Source of the DNA: Rubritepida flocculans DSM 14296 | GTDB lineage: Bacteria > Pseudomonadota > Alphaproteobacteria > Acetobacterales > Acetobacteraceae | Direction: 5' to 3' | NCBI RefSeq assembly: GCF_000425365.1 | Contig: NZ_AUDH01000021.1 | Coordinates: forward strand, 1-53,623 | DNA length: 53,623 bases | Shown: positions 1 through 9,689 of the stretch, one piece after another | Numbering within the stretch: position 1 is the first letter of the stretch | Layout of the letters: the number at the start of each line of letters is the position of its first letter | The notes under the pieces: generated by a model | Databases searched by the model: none | Told to the model about the DNA's origin: nothing | The model's input: the letters and a program-made list of their open reading frames with translations, nothing else | Position numbers and translations under genes: made by a program

Positions 1-82
1 GCCTGCCGCCAAGCGGGCTGGCTGAGACCACGAAGGGCTCGAAAAAGGACCACTCCTCGTCCGTCAGCAGTCCGCGGATCAA
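1..82 (-). CDS. IS5-like transposase, N-terminal fragment (gene runs off the window)
   Basis: Read on the minus strand, this is an open frame with the residues LLTDEEWSFFEPFV, which resembles the conserved N-terminal block of IS5/IS427-type DDE transposases (usually T-D-x-E-W-x-x-x-x-P). The frame is closed upstream by a TGA, and the best start is the TTG at 82-80 with GGAG just before it. Only about 27 codons lie inside the window, so the DDE triad cannot be seen and it is not known whether the element is intact. Family assignment rests on one short block and is tentative. Confidence 0.5.
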   Translation of the reverse strand, partial: MIRGLLTDEEWSFFEPFVVSASPLGGR

Positions 83-168
83 CGCTGATCTCCATCCCAG
101 AGATCAGCTTCGAATCACACTCCACCGCGTCGAGGGAATCCCCCCTCAGGTCAGTTTGTCCACGTGGC

Positions 169-312
169 CTAGACAGCGCGCTCCCAGGCGTCGCCGCCCT
201 TGGCGCAAGCGAGGGTGCTCGGGGCCTTCCGGGTCCAACTGATACGCGGGCTCTGGCGCACCATGACCATGCCGACCTCGCCACCAGCCAAATCACAGTG
301 CCACAGTTTCAT
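169..312 (-). CDS. Small hypothetical frame overlapping the 112-bp repeat
   Basis: An ATG frame of 47 codons begins MKLWHCDLAGGEVGMV. Its first 25 codons lie inside the 112-bp repeat, and the remaining 22 codons lie in unique sequence towards the IS-like fragment. The second repeat copy, near 53582, encodes the same 25 residues followed by a different tail. This suggests either that the frame is incidental or that the repeat is the broken 5' part of an older gene. No family is recognised and expression is doubtful. Confidence 0.2.
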   Translation of the reverse strand: MKLWHCDLAGGEVGMVMVRQSPRISWTRKAPSTLACAKGGDAWERAV

Positions 313-350
313 CCACGGCGGGTCGGGATCGCCGGTGGGTAACTGATACG
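239..350. repeat. 112-bp perfect direct repeat, copy 1
   Basis: Identical base for base to 53509-53620. The unit starts with CTGATACG and ends with CTGATACG, so it carries its own 8-bp terminal direct repeats. Flanking sequence differs on both sides of the two copies. It lies between the IS-like transposase fragment and ggt. Confidence 0.95.
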
Positions 351-441
351 CCCGGCGTCACCGACGGCCGTATCATGCGGCGCTCGGTCCGACCGCCGCC
401 CCAATCCGCAGAAGCACCCGCCGGCACGAGGCCTGCCGGCC

Positions 442-2226
442 TCAGCGCCCCACCGCGTAGCCCTGCATGCCGCGCGGGTTGGCGCCGGCGAAGATCTGCC
501 CGTCCGGCTCGCGGCGCGCGCCGGTCAGCCGGCCCTCGCTCCACTCGCCGCCCATCTCCGCGCGGTGGCCGCGCGCCATGAGATCGGCCAGCACGGCCGG
601 CGCGTAGCGGCCCTCCAGCACCAGCTTCCCCGGCTGCGCCCCGCGCGGCCAGAAGGAGGAGATCCAGTGCTCGGAGTGGAAGGCGGGCAGGTCGATGGCC
701 TGCTGGATGTTGAAGCCGTGCGCCAGCATCCGCGCGAGCATGATGGCCTGCCACTGGTCCTGCTGCTCGCCGCCCGGGGTGCCATAGGCCATCCAGGCCT
801 CGCCGCCGCGCAGCACGAGCGAGGGCGAGAGGGTGGTGCGCGGCCGCTTGCCGGGCTTGAGCCCGTTGGGCAGCGTCTCGTCCAGCCAGAACATCTGGCA
901 GCGCGTGCCGAGGCAGAAGCCGAGCTCGGGGATGGCGGGCGAGGATTGCAGCCAGCCCGCGCTGGGCGTGGCGCTGACCATGTTCCCCCATCGGTCGATC
1001 ACGTCCACATGGCAGGTGTCGCCCCCCGAGGCGCCGAGGCGCGAGACGGTGGGCTCGCCCGTGCCGGCGGCGGCCGCCATCTCCTGCGCGCGGCGGATGG
1101 CGGCCGCGTAGTCCACCCCGCGCACGGGCCGGCCCTCTGGGGCGCCGGGGCGGAACTCCAGGGAAGCCTCCGCGCCGATCAGCCCCCGGCGTTCGGCGAG
1201 ATAGGCGTCGGAGAGAAGGGTCGCCAGCGGCACATCCGTGAAGTCCGGGTCGCCCAGCCAGGCCTCGCGGTCGGCGTAGCTGAGCTTCATCGCCTCGGTG
1301 ACGACATGGACGAACTCCGCGCCCAACGGGTCCATGGCGGCGAGGTCGAAGCCCTCGATGAGGCCGAGCGTCATCAGCAGCGTCGGGCCCTGGCTCCAGG
1401 CCCCGCATTTGAGGACGGTGCAGCCCATGAAGTCCCGCGCCACGGGCGCCTCCACGCCCGCGCGCCAGCCGGCCATGTCATGGGCGGTGAGCACGGCGGC
1501 GTGGCGGCGGCCGGAGGTGTCCATCTGCGGGGTGCGGCCGAAGCGCTCGATGGCCTCGGCGACGAAGCCGCCATACCAGGCGGCGCGGGCGGCCTCGATC
1601 TCCTGCTCGCGCGACCGGCCAGGCGCCTCGGCCTCGCGGATCAGCCGGGCATAGGTCTCGGCCAGCACCGGGTTGCGCCAGAGCCGGCCGGGCTGCGGCC
1701 CGCCGTCGCGCAGCCAGAGCGCGGCGGAACTCGTCCATTCCTGCTCGAAGAGGGGGCGGACGGTGGCCAGCGTCTGCACCACGCGCGGCACCATGTGCGC
1801 GCCGCGCGCGGCGTAGCCGATGGCGTAGTCCAGCACGTCGCGCAGCCGCCAGGTGCCGTGCTCGAGCAGCATGCGCGCCCAGGCGTCGAAGGCGCCGGGG
1901 ATGGGGGCGGCGAGGAAGCCCGTGCCCGGCATCATGTCGAGGCCGAGGCCCTTCACATGCGCGACCGTCAGCCCCGCGGGCGCCGGCCCCTGGCCGCAGA
2001 TCACCTGCTGCGTGTTCGTCGCGGCGCTGTGCAGCAGGATGGGGCAGTCGCCGCCCGGCCCGTTGAGGTGGGGCTCGACGATCTGCAGGGTGAAGCCGGC
2101 GGCGGCGGCGGCGTCGAAGGCGTTGCCGCCGCGCTCCAGCACGCTCATGCCCACCTGCGAGGCGATCCAGTGGGTGGAGGCGACGGCGCCGAAGGTGGCG
2201 GCGATCTCGGGGCGGGTGGTGAACAT
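442..2226 (-). CDS. Gamma-glutamyltransferase family protein (Ntn hydrolase)
   Basis: A 594-residue protein of the gamma-glutamyltranspeptidase / acylase family. These enzymes are made as a proenzyme and cut themselves before a threonine that becomes the nucleophile of the small subunit. The likely nucleophile is Thr404 in GGDTCHVDVIDRWGN; classical GGTs have Thr-Thr-His here, and this one has Thr-Cys-His. The downstream SPSLVL and YGTPGG blocks match the oxyanion region, with Thr-Thr where E. coli GGT has Ser-Ser. No signal peptide is visible, so it may be cytoplasmic, unlike secreted GGTs. The ATG at 2226 has GAGGA upstream. Substrate is unknown: glutathione hydrolase, or an acylase-like amidase. 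It is divergent from rpsB. Confidence 0.85.
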   Translation of the reverse strand: MFTTRPEIAATFGAVASTHWIASQVGMSVLERGGNAFDAAAAAGFTLQIVEPHLNGPGGDCPILLHSAATNTQQVICGQGPAPAGLTVAHVKGLGLDMMPGTGFLAAPIPGAFDAWARMLLEHGTWRLRDVLDYAIGYAARGAHMVPRVVQTLATVRPLFEQEWTSSAALWLRDGGPQPGRLWRNPVLAETYARLIREAEAPGRSREQEIEAARAAWYGGFVAEAIERFGRTPQMDTSGRRHAAVLTAHDMAGWRAGVEAPVARDFMGCTVLKCGAWSQGPTLLMTLGLIEGFDLAAMDPLGAEFVHVVTEAMKLSYADREAWLGDPDFTDVPLATLLSDAYLAERRGLIGAEASLEFRPGAPEGRPVRGVDYAAAIRRAQEMAAAAGTGEPTVSRLGASGGDTCHVDVIDRWGNMVSATPSAGWLQSSPAIPELGFCLGTRCQMFWLDETLPNGLKPGKRPRTTLSPSLVLRGGEAWMAYGTPGGEQQDQWQAIMLARMLAHGFNIQQAIDLPAFHSEHWISSFWPRGAQPGKLVLEGRYAPAVLADLMARGHRAEMGGEWSEGRLTGARREPDGQIFAGANPRGMQGYAVGR

Positions 2227-2513
2227 GGGCGCGTCCTCGTTTCGCCTCCGTTCAAGGCCGGGGGCGGCGGCGCGTCAACCATGCCGCCCCGGCGCATGCA
2301 GGGCGGGCATGACCTCCTGGCGCGGCGCGGAGGGCGGCGAGGCTTGCGCGGCGCGGGGTTTTGCGCCACACCGCGCCCGCCCGCGGGGAGCATCCGCGCG
2401 GGCAATCCACACGCGGCGCGCCCTTCCCCCATGTGGCGAGGGTCCGGTCCCGGAGCGATCCGGGGTTCGCGCCGCGGAGGCCCAACCGGACGGAACAGGA
2501 AGGACGATCGCAG

Positions 2514-3293
2514 ATGGCGATGCCTGAAGTCTCTCTGCGCCAGCTTCTCGAGGCGGGCGTGCATTTCGGCCACCACACGCGGCGCTGGAACCCGCGCATG
2601 GCCCCCTACATCTTCGGCGTGCGCAACCAGGTCCACATCCTGGACCTGCAGCAGACGGTGCCGATGCTCGAGCGCGCCCTGCGCGCGGTGCGCGAAACGG
2701 TGGCCGCCGGCGGGCGCGTGCTGTTCGTCGGCACGAAGAAGAGCGCGGCCGACTACGTGGCCGAGGCCGCGACGCGCTGCGGCCAGTATTACGTCAACCA
2801 CCGCTGGCTGGGCGGCATGCTCACCAACTGGAAGACGATCACGGGCTCCATCAAGCGCCTGAAGGAGATGGACGCGCGCCTCTCCGGCGACGTGCAGGGC
2901 CTGACCAAGAAGGAAATCCTCATGCTGACGCGCGAGAAGGAGAAGCTCGAACGCGCGCTCGGCGGCATCCGCGAGATGGGCGGCCTGCCCGACATGCTCT
3001 TCGTCATCGACGTGGTGAAGGAGAAGCTCGCCATCCAGGAGGCGAACACGCTGGGCATCCCGGTGGTGGCCGTGGTGGACAGCAACGCCGACCCCTCGGG
3101 CGTCACCTACCCGATCCCCGGCAACGACGACGCGATCCGCGCGATCAACCTCTACTGCGACCTGGTGGCGGCCGCCGTCTTCGACGGCATCTCGGCCGAG
3201 CTGCAGGCCTCGGGCGCGGACATCGGCGAGCTCGCCGCGCCGCCGGCCGAGGAGGCGCTGCCCGTCGAGGATCTCCCGGCCGCCCAGGCCTGA
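2514..3293 (+). CDS. rpsB: 30S ribosomal protein S2
   Basis: A 259-residue ribosomal protein S2, a late-assembling protein of the small subunit that bridges head and body. The start [20 protein letters not shown] and the block [14 protein letters not shown] are signature S2 segments. The ATG at 2514 is preceded by AGGAAGGA at good spacing; a longer upstream frame is spurious. It heads the rpsB-tsf-pyrH-frr run, a conserved order in alphaproteobacteria. The 287-base leader shared with the divergent ggt probably holds its promoter and possibly S2 autoregulatory RNA, but no clear -35/-10 pair could be picked out. Confidence 0.98.
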   Translation: MAMPEVSLRQLLEAGVHFGHHTRRWNPRMAPYIFGVRNQVHILDLQQTVPMLERALRAVRETVAAGGRVLFVGTKKSAADYVAEAATRCGQYYVNHRWLGGMLTNWKTITGSIKRLKEMDARLSGDVQGLTKKEILMLTREKEKLERALGGIREMGGLPDMLFVIDVVKEKLAIQEANTLGIPVVAVVDSNADPSGVTYPIPGNDDAIRAINLYCDLVAAAVFDGISAELQASGADIGELAAPPAEEALPVEDLPAAQA

Positions 3294-3334
3294 ACGAAAC
3301 CTCTCCGAACTCTGGCACGCTGAGGAGCACGGCC

Positions 3335-4243
3335 ATGGCCGAGATCACCGCCGCGATGGTGCGCGAGCTGCGCGACAGGACGGGCGCGGGCATGATGGAC
3401 TGCAAGAAGGCGCTGACCGAGAGCGGCGGCGACATGGAGGCGGCCGTGGACTGGCTGCGGAAGAAGGGGCTTTCCGCCGCCGCCAAGAAGTCCGGCCGCG
3501 TGGCCGCCGAGGGGCTGATCGGCGTCGCCTCCGGCCCCGGGGTGGCCGCCATGGTCGAGGTGAACGCCGAGACGGACTTCGTGGCGCGCAACGAGGCCTT
3601 CCAGAGCTTCGTCTCGGAGGTGGCGGGGCTGGCTCTCTCGGTGGGCGAGGACATCGAGGCGCTCAAGGCCGCGACCTTCCCGGGCACTATGCACTCCACC
3701 CAGGAGGAGCTGACGCGCCTGATCGCCACCATCGGCGAGAACATGACGATCCGCCGCGCCAAGGTGTTCCGCGTCGAGAACGGCACCGTCGCCACCTATG
3801 TCCACAACGCGGTGAAGCCGGGCCTCGGCAAGATCGGCGTGCTAGTGGCGCTGGAGGGCGAGGGCGAGGCGCAGGTGGTCGAGACGCTCGGCCGGCAGAT
3901 CGGCATGCATGTGGCCGCCACCAACCCGCAGGCGCTCGACATCGCCTCCGTCGAGCCCTCGGCGCTGGAGCGCGAGCGCGCGGTGCTGACCGAGCAGGCC
4001 CAGGCCTCGGGCAAGCCCCCCGCGGTGATCGAGAAGATGGTCGAGGGCCGCATCCGGAAGTTCTACGAGGAGGTGGTGCTGCTCGAGCAGGTCTGGGTGC
4101 ATGACGGCGAGAGCCGGGTGAAGGCGGTGGTGGAGAAGGCGGGGCTGAAGTGCACCGGCTTCGCCCGCTTCCAGCTCGGCGAGGGCATCGAGAAGCAGGT
4201 GACGGACTTCGCCGCCGAGGTCGCCGCCCAGGCCGGCGTCTGA
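3335..4243 (+). CDS. tsf: Elongation factor Ts
   Basis: A 302-residue EF-Ts, the nucleotide exchange factor that regenerates EF-Tu-GTP. The N-terminal UBA-like part contains [13 protein letters not shown], and the core contains [12 protein letters not shown], both hallmarks of EF-Ts. It starts at an ATG after GAGGAG, 41 bases past the rpsB stop, consistent with co-transcription. Length and domain content are normal. Confidence 0.98.
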   Translation: MAEITAAMVRELRDRTGAGMMDCKKALTESGGDMEAAVDWLRKKGLSAAAKKSGRVAAEGLIGVASGPGVAAMVEVNAETDFVARNEAFQSFVSEVAGLALSVGEDIEALKAATFPGTMHSTQEELTRLIATIGENMTIRRAKVFRVENGTVATYVHNAVKPGLGKIGVLVALEGEGEAQVVETLGRQIGMHVAATNPQALDIASVEPSALERERAVLTEQAQASGKPPAVIEKMVEGRIRKFYEEVVLLEQVWVHDGESRVKAVVEKAGLKCTGFARFQLGEGIEKQVTDFAAEVAAQAGV

Positions 4244-4352
4244 GCCCCGGACCGGAACCGCATGGCGGGGCGGTGCGCTGGACGCGCGCCGCCCCGCTGT
4301 TACAGTCGCCCCCGGCAGCACCAGCCCCCCACGCCAGCCCCCGGAACGCCCG

Positions 4353-5078
4353 ATGACGGATACGCCCCGCTACAAGCGCGTGCTGCTGAAGCTCTCGGGC
4401 GAGGCGCTGATGGGCGAGCGCAGCTACGGCCTCGACACCGCCACGCTCAAGGCCATCGCGCAGGACATCAAGGCGGTGGTGGAGCTGGGCGTGCAGGTGG
4501 CGCTCGTCATCGGCGGCGGCAACATCTTCCGGGGCATGGCGGGGGCGGCGGCGGGGATGGACCGCGCCCAGGCCGACTACATGGGCATGCTGGCCACGGT
4601 GATGAACGCGCTCGGCGTGCAGTCGGCGCTGGAGCAGATCGGCGTGCACACGCGGGTGCAGAGCGCCATCCCCATGGCCTCGATCTGCGAGCCCTACATC
4701 CGCCGCCGCGCCATCCGCCACATGGAGAAGGGCCGGGTGGTGATCTTCGCCGCCGGCACGGGCAACCCCTTCTTCACCACCGACACGGCCGCCGCGCTGC
4801 GCGCGGCCGAGATGGGGTGCGACGCGCTGCTCAAGGGCACCCAGGTGGACGGGGTCTATGACAGCGACCCGCGCAAGAACCCCGATGCGCAGCGCTACAC
4901 CACCCTGTCCTACCTCGAGATGCTCTCGCGCGACCTCGCGGTGATGGACGCCGCCGCGATCTCGGTGGCGCGGGAGAACCGCCTGCCCATCATCGTCTTC
5001 AACATCCACGAACCCGGTGCCTTCACCGAGGTGATGCAGGGCCACGGCCGCTTCACCACGGTGACCGACACCCCCTGA
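4353..5078 (+). CDS. pyrH: Uridylate kinase (UMP kinase)
   Basis: A 241-residue bacterial UMP kinase of the amino-acid-kinase fold, which phosphorylates UMP to UDP in pyrimidine nucleotide synthesis. Visible motifs are [10 protein letters not shown] at the N-terminus, the phosphate-binding IGGGNIFRG, and [12 protein letters not shown] near residue 170. It lies about 110 bases after tsf and 18 bases before frr. The spacer before it contains TACAGT, a possible weak -10, so a secondary promoter cannot be excluded. Confidence 0.97.
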   Translation: MTDTPRYKRVLLKLSGEALMGERSYGLDTATLKAIAQDIKAVVELGVQVALVIGGGNIFRGMAGAAAGMDRAQADYMGMLATVMNALGVQSALEQIGVHTRVQSAIPMASICEPYIRRRAIRHMEKGRVVIFAAGTGNPFFTTDTAAALRAAEMGCDALLKGTQVDGVYDSDPRKNPDAQRYTTLSYLEMLSRDLAVMDAAAISVARENRLPIIVFNIHEPGAFTEVMQGHGRFTTVTDTP

Positions 5079-5096
5079 CCGCCGAGGGAGCACGCC

Positions 5097-5672
5097 ATGG
5101 CCGCCGCGCCGCCCGACCTCAAGACGCTGAAGGCCGATCTGACGCGCCGCATGGACGGCGCGCTGGAGACGCTGAAAAAGGAGTTCTCCGGCCTGCGCAC
5201 GGGGCGCGCCGCGCCCTCGCTGCTGGAGCCGATCCGGGTGGAGGCCTATGGCGGCCACCAGCCCCTCTCGCAGCTCGGCACCGTCTCGGTGGTGGGGCCC
5301 GCCATGCTCTCCGTCCAGGTCTGGGACCGCTCGGTGGTGAAGGCGGTGGAGGTGGCGATCCGCGATTCGGGCCTCGGCCTGAACCCGCAGGCCGAGGGCC
5401 AGGTGATCCGCGTCAGCCTGCCGCCGCTGACCGAGCAGCGCCGCAACGAGCTGGCCAAGCAGGCCGCCAGGTATGCCGAGGCCGCGAAGGTGGCGGTGCG
5501 CGGGGTGCGCCGCGACGGCATGGAGCAGATCGCCGCCTGGAAGAAGAAGTCCGAGATCAGCGAGGACGACGCCAAGCGCTGGTCCGACGAGGTGCAGAAG
5601 CTGACCGACGAGCACGTGAAAAAGGTGGACCAGGCGCTGGCCGAGAAGGAAAAGGACATCAAGACCGTCTGA
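5097..5672 (+). CDS. frr: Ribosome recycling factor
   Basis: A 191-residue ribosome recycling factor, which with EF-G splits the post-termination ribosome. The typical block RTGRAAPSLLEPIRVEAYGG is near the N-terminus, and SLPPLTEQRRNELAK precedes the long C-terminal helix. The ATG follows GAGGGAGCACGCC. Its TGA overlaps the ATG of uppS by one base, so the two are translationally coupled. Confidence 0.97.
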   Translation: MAAAPPDLKTLKADLTRRMDGALETLKKEFSGLRTGRAAPSLLEPIRVEAYGGHQPLSQLGTVSVVGPAMLSVQVWDRSVVKAVEVAIRDSGLGLNPQAEGQVIRVSLPPLTEQRRNELAKQAARYAEAAKVAVRGVRRDGMEQIAAWKKKSEISEDDAKRWSDEVQKLTDEHVKKVDQALAEKEKDIKTV

Positions 5673-6412
5673 TGCCCGCCGCCCCCGCCCTTGCCGCCGC
5701 CGCACCGCCCGCGGCCCCGCGCCATGTCGCCATCATCATGGACGGCAACCGGCGCTGGGCCGAGGCGCGCGGCCTGCCCGTGGCGCTCGGCCACCGCGCG
5801 GGGGCGGAGGCGGCGCGCCGCGCCATCGAGGGGGCGATCCGCGGGGGGGTGGCCTGGCTCACGCTCTTCGCCTTCTCCTCCGAGAATTGGTCCCGCCCCG
5901 CCCAGGAGGTGCAGGAGCTGACCGCCCTGCTGCGCCACTATCTGGGCTCGGAGGTGGCGCAGCTCGACAAGGAGGGGGTGCGGCTGCGCGTCATTGGCGA
6001 ACGCGAGCGCTTCGGCGAGGAGACGCGCCGGCTGATCGAGGCGGCGGAGGCGCGCACCGCGGCCAATGTGCGGCTGAACCTGACGGTGGCGCTCTCCTAC
6101 GGCGCGCGGGCGGAAATCCTGGCCGCGGCCCGGCGCATCGCCGCCGCCGCCGCCCGCGGCGAGCTGGACCCCGCGGCGCTGGACGAACGCGGCTTCGCCC
6201 AGCACCTGTTCACCGCCGGCATGCCGGACCCCGATCTGATCATCCGCACCTCGGGCGAGCAGCGCATCTCGAACTTCCTGCTCTGGCAGGCGGCTTATGC
6301 GGAGTTCGCCTTCCTGCCCGTGCTCTGGCCCGATTTCGACGCCGGGCATTTCGCCGCCGCGCTGGCCGACTACGCGGCGCGCGAGCGGCGCTTCGGCGCG
6401 CGGCCGGGCTGA
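5672..6412 (+). CDS. uppS: Undecaprenyl diphosphate synthase (cis-prenyltransferase)
   Basis: A 246-residue cis-prenyltransferase that extends farnesyl diphosphate with isopentenyl diphosphate to make the C55 carrier lipid for peptidoglycan, O-antigen and EPS. The P-loop motif IIMDGNRRWA holds the catalytic Asp, FAFSSENWSRP is the second conserved block, and RTSGEQRISNFLLWQ is the C-terminal signature. The ATG overlaps the frr stop. The EPS and LPS genes later in the window would depend on this lipid. Confidence 0.97.
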   Translation: MPAAPALAAAAPPAAPRHVAIIMDGNRRWAEARGLPVALGHRAGAEAARRAIEGAIRGGVAWLTLFAFSSENWSRPAQEVQELTALLRHYLGSEVAQLDKEGVRLRVIGERERFGEETRRLIEAAEARTAANVRLNLTVALSYGARAEILAAARRIAAAAARGELDPAALDERGFAQHLFTAGMPDPDLIIRTSGEQRISNFLLWQAAYAEFAFLPVLWPDFDAGHFAAALADYAARERRFGARPG

Positions 6413-6430
6413 TGGCGGGGCGCTGAGCGG

Positions 6431-7264
6431 GTGGGCGCGCCGGCCGCAGGCCGCTGGGGCGACCTGCGCACGCGGGCGCTGACCGCCTTCGTGCTGGGGC
6501 CCGCCGCGCTGGCCTGCATGTGGCTCGGCGGCTGGTGGTGGGCGGGGCTGATGGGGCTCGGCGTGGCGGGGCTGGCCTGGGAGTGGGTGCGGCTTCTCGG
6601 CGGCTCCACCCGCTCCCTGCCCGGGGCGCTGCTGCCGCCGCTGGTGCTGGCCGCGCTTCTGCTCTCCGCCCTCAGCCTGGCGCTGCCCGGGCTGCTGCTG
6701 CTGGCGGGCGGGGCGGTGCTGGCCCATGCCGCGGCGCGCCGCGCCGGGGGGCGGGTGCCGCCCGGCTGGCTCGCCTTCGGCGTGGCCTATGTGGGAGTGG
6801 CCGGGGTGGCGCTGATCGCGCTGCGGCAGGACGATCAGGCAGGGCGGGAGAATGTGATCTTCCTCTTCCTCCTGGTCTGGGCCAGCGACATTTCCGCCTA
6901 TCTGGCGGGCCGGCGCTTCGGGGGGGCGAAGCTCTGGCCCGCCGTCTCGCCCAACAAGACCTGGGCGGGGGCGCTGGGCGGGCTCGCGGGGGCGCTGGGC
7001 GTGGGCGGGCTGGCCGCGCTGGCCTTCTCGGAGGGGCTCGATCCCGGGCGGCTCGTGCTCATCTGCCTCGCGCTCGGCCTCGCCGCGCAGGGGGGGGATC
7101 TCTTGGAAAGCTGGATCAAGCGACGATTTGGAGTAAAGGACTCGTCGGGTCTGATCCCCGGCCATGGCGGACTGTTCGACCGGCTGGACAGCGTGCTGGC
7201 CGCGGCGCCGCTCGCGGCGCTGCTGGGCGCGATGCTCGGCCCCGGGGTGCAGTTGTGGAGGTAG
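6431..7264 (+). CDS. cdsA: Phosphatidate cytidylyltransferase (CDP-diacylglycerol synthase)
   Basis: A 277-residue, multi-spanning inner-membrane enzyme that makes CDP-diacylglycerol from CTP and phosphatidate. Hydrophobic helices cover most of the chain. The family signature is seen near the C-terminus: [18 protein letters not shown] followed by [12 protein letters not shown], and [12 protein letters not shown] lies earlier. The frame starts with GTG at 6431, 18 bases after uppS. The stop is two bases before the dxr start. Confidence 0.95.
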   Translation: MGAPAAGRWGDLRTRALTAFVLGPAALACMWLGGWWWAGLMGLGVAGLAWEWVRLLGGSTRSLPGALLPPLVLAALLLSALSLALPGLLLLAGGAVLAHAAARRAGGRVPPGWLAFGVAYVGVAGVALIALRQDDQAGRENVIFLFLLVWASDISAYLAGRRFGGAKLWPAVSPNKTWAGALGGLAGALGVGGLAALAFSEGLDPGRLVLICLALGLAAQGGDLLESWIKRRFGVKDSSGLIPGHGGLFDRLDSVLAAAPLAALLGAMLGPGVQLWR

Positions 7265-7266
7265 AG

Positions 7267-8454
7267 GTGGCTCAGGCGCCGGTGCGCAGCATCACGGTTC
7301 TCGGCAGCACCGGCTCGATCGGGCGCAGCACCCTGGCCCTTCTGGAGGCCGCCCCGCCCGGGCGCTTCCGCGTGGAGGCGCTGGTCGCCGGCAAGGATGT
7401 GGCGGCGCTGGCCGCCCAGGCCCGGGCGCATCACGCGCGGCTCGCCGTGGTGGCCGATCCCGCGGCCGGCCCGGCCCTGGCCGAGGCGCTGGCCGGCACG
7501 GGCATCGAGACGGCCGCGGGCCCCGAGGCGGTGATCGCCGCCGCCGAACGCCCCGCGGACTGGACCATGGCCGCCATCGTCGGCGCGGTGGGGCTGCGCA
7601 GCACCCTCGCCGCGCTGCGGCGCGGCGGCACCCTCGCCCTCGCCAACAAGGAGAGCCTGGTCTGCGCCGGGCCGCTGGTGCTGGAGGCGGCCCGGGCCTC
7701 CGGCGCCACGCTGCTGCCGGTGGATTCCGAGCACAACGCCATCTTCCAGGCGCTGATGAGCCGCGGGGAGGAGGGCTACGCGGCGGTGGAGAAGATCATC
7801 CTGACCGCCTCGGGCGGCCCCTTCCGGGACTGGACCCTGGCGCAGATGGCGAAGGCCACGCCGGAGCAGGCGGTGCGCCACCCGGTCTGGTCCATGGGCG
7901 CCAAGATCAGCGTGGACAGCGCCACCATGTTCAACAAGGGGCTGGAGGTGATCGAGGCCGCCCGCCTCTTCGCGCTGCCGCCGGAGCGGATCGAGGTGCT
8001 GGTGCACCCGCAATCGGCCGTGCACGGCCTCGTGCAATACGCCGATGGCTCGCTGATTGCGCAGCTCGGCACGCCCGACATGCGCACGCCCATCGCCCAT
8101 TGCCTGGCCTGGCCGGAGCGGATGCCCGTCTCGGTCGGCCGGCTGGATCTAGCGAGCCTCGGCCGGCTCGACTTCGCCGCGCCCGACCCCGCGCGCTTTC
8201 CCGCCCTGCGCCTGGTGCGCGAGGCGCTGGCCGCCGAGGGCGGCGCGCCCTGCGTGCTGAACGCGGCGAACGAGGTGGCGGTGGCGCTCTTCCTCGCGCG
8301 CCGCCTGGGCTTCCTCGACATCGCGGCGGTGGTGGAGGAGACGCTCGCCACGCTCGGCGACGAGCCGGTGGGCGATCTCGCCTCCGTGCTCGATCTCGAC
8401 GCCCGGGCCCGGCGCCACGCCGAGGGCTTCGCCGCGCGCCGGGCGGCGGCCTGA
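7267..8454 (+). CDS. dxr: 1-deoxy-D-xylulose 5-phosphate reductoisomerase
   Basis: A 395-residue DXP reductoisomerase, the NADPH-dependent step making MEP in the non-mevalonate isoprenoid pathway. The nucleotide-binding motif [14 protein letters not shown] is at the N-terminus; [11 protein letters not shown] and the metal/substrate block [11 protein letters not shown] follow; [15 protein letters not shown] is the second active-site region. GTG at 7267 is chosen as start because GGAGG ends five bases before it; an in-frame GTG at 7255 is possible. Together with uppS it supplies carrier lipid precursors. Confidence 0.96.
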   Translation: MAQAPVRSITVLGSTGSIGRSTLALLEAAPPGRFRVEALVAGKDVAALAAQARAHHARLAVVADPAAGPALAEALAGTGIETAAGPEAVIAAAERPADWTMAAIVGAVGLRSTLAALRRGGTLALANKESLVCAGPLVLEAARASGATLLPVDSEHNAIFQALMSRGEEGYAAVEKIILTASGGPFRDWTLAQMAKATPEQAVRHPVWSMGAKISVDSATMFNKGLEVIEAARLFALPPERIEVLVHPQSAVHGLVQYADGSLIAQLGTPDMRTPIAHCLAWPERMPVSVGRLDLASLGRLDFAAPDPARFPALRLVREALAAEGGAPCVLNAANEVAVALFLARRLGFLDIAAVVEETLATLGDEPVGDLASVLDLDARARRHAEGFAARRAAA

Positions 8455-8464
8455 GGTTCCCCCC

Positions 8465-9580
8465 ATGCTCGAATTCCTCCCCGATGCGGTGCGCACCGTC
8501 CTCGCCTTCCTCGTGGTGCTGGGGGTGCTGATCTTCTTCCACGAGCTGGGCCACTACCTCGCCGCGCGCTGGCGCGGCGTGCATGTGGACGTGTTCTCGA
8601 TCGGCTTCGGCCGGGCCATCGCGCGCTGGACGGACCGGCAGGGCACGGAATGGCGCATCGCCTGGATCCCGCTCGGCGGCTATGTGAAGCTGCACGGGCA
8701 GATCCCGCTGGGCGACACGCCGGAGCCCGAGACGGAGAACCTCCGCCCCGGCCGGACCTTCCACGACAAGCCGGTGGGCGACCGCGCGATCATCGTCGCG
8801 GCCGGGCCCATCGCCAATTTCGTGCTGGCGGCGGTCCTTTTCGCCGGGCTCTACGCCACCCATGGCGTGCCGCGGGGCATGACGACGCTCACCGCCGTCG
8901 CGCCCGGCTCCGCGGCCGAGCAGGCGGGGCTGCGGCCCGGCGATTCGCTGCTGGCGCTGGATGGCCAGCGCGTGACGCGCTTCGACCAGGTGCAGCGCCA
9001 CATCCAGCCCCGCGCCGGCCAGCCGGTGGCGGTGCGCCTCGAGCGCGAGGGGCGGGAACTCACGCTGATCGTGGTGCCCGGGGTGCGGCCCGGCAGCGAG
9101 GGCCAGCCGGTGGGGGTGCTCGGCGTGCAGGGCGGCCAGGGGCGCTTCGAGCGGCTGGACCCCTTGCGCGCCAGCGTGGCGGGCGTCGTCCAGGTCTGGG
9201 AGATGAGCGCGGCGACGCTGGTCGGGCTGTGGGAGATGATCACCGGCCAGCGCAGCGCGCGCGACCTGGGCGGGCCCATCCGCATCGCCGAGGTCTCGGG
9301 CGAGGCGGCGGGTCTCGGCCTCGTGCCGCTGGTGAACCTGATGGCGCTGCTCTCCATCAGCCTCGCGCTGCTGAACCTCTTTCCGATCCCGCTGCTCGAC
9401 GGGGGGCATCTTCTTTTCTACGCGGCGGAGGCGCTGCGCGGCCGGCCGCTGCCGCCGCGCGCCATGGAGGCGGGATTCCGCATCGGCTTCGCCCTGCTGG
9501 TCTGCCTCTTCGTCTTCGCCACCTGGAACGACATCGCCCATGGTGGTATCGGCCGCTGGGTGAGCGGCCTGCTGGGCTGA
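8465..9580 (+). CDS. rseP: RseP-like site-2 zinc metalloprotease
   Basis: A 371-residue intramembrane protease. The zinc site HELGH sits in the first membrane helix (about residue 22), and the second active-site motif NLFPIPLLDGGH is in a C-terminal helix. One PDZ domain is visible (GSAAEQAGLRPGDSLLALDG); E. coli RseP has two. The family cleaves anti-sigma factors and leftover signal peptides in the inner membrane. It lies between dxr and bamA as in most proteobacteria. The ATG follows the dxr stop by 10 bases. Confidence 0.94.
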   Translation: MLEFLPDAVRTVLAFLVVLGVLIFFHELGHYLAARWRGVHVDVFSIGFGRAIARWTDRQGTEWRIAWIPLGGYVKLHGQIPLGDTPEPETENLRPGRTFHDKPVGDRAIIVAAGPIANFVLAAVLFAGLYATHGVPRGMTTLTAVAPGSAAEQAGLRPGDSLLALDGQRVTRFDQVQRHIQPRAGQPVAVRLEREGRELTLIVVPGVRPGSEGQPVGVLGVQGGQGRFERLDPLRASVAGVVQVWEMSAATLVGLWEMITGQRSARDLGGPIRIAEVSGEAAGLGLVPLVNLMALLSISLALLNLFPIPLLDGGHLLFYAAEALRGRPLPPRAMEAGFRIGFALLVCLFVFATWNDIAHGGIGRWVSGLLG

Positions 9581-9689
9581 GCCCGCGCCCCGCCGCGCCC
9601 GGCCCCGCGCCGGGGCGGACCGGGGTGGCGGCGGCGGCCCGGCCCGTCTATGTTCCGCCGCCGCGCCGTCGTCGAGGGAAGCCCGCGCC

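Larger units (their letters stand above)
83..441. other. Spacer between IS-like fragment and ggt, mostly repeat sequence
   Basis: This stretch of about 360 bases has no convincing gene. It holds the probable end of the insertion sequence (not delimited, since no inverted repeat pair can be matched when the other end is outside), one copy of the 112-bp repeat (239-350), a 48-codon minus-strand frame (169-312), and a 7-bp inverted repeat TGATACG / CGTATCA at 344-350 and 369-375. A GCCGGC pair near 420-440 could fold downstream of the ggt stop but has no T run. Confidence 0.5.
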
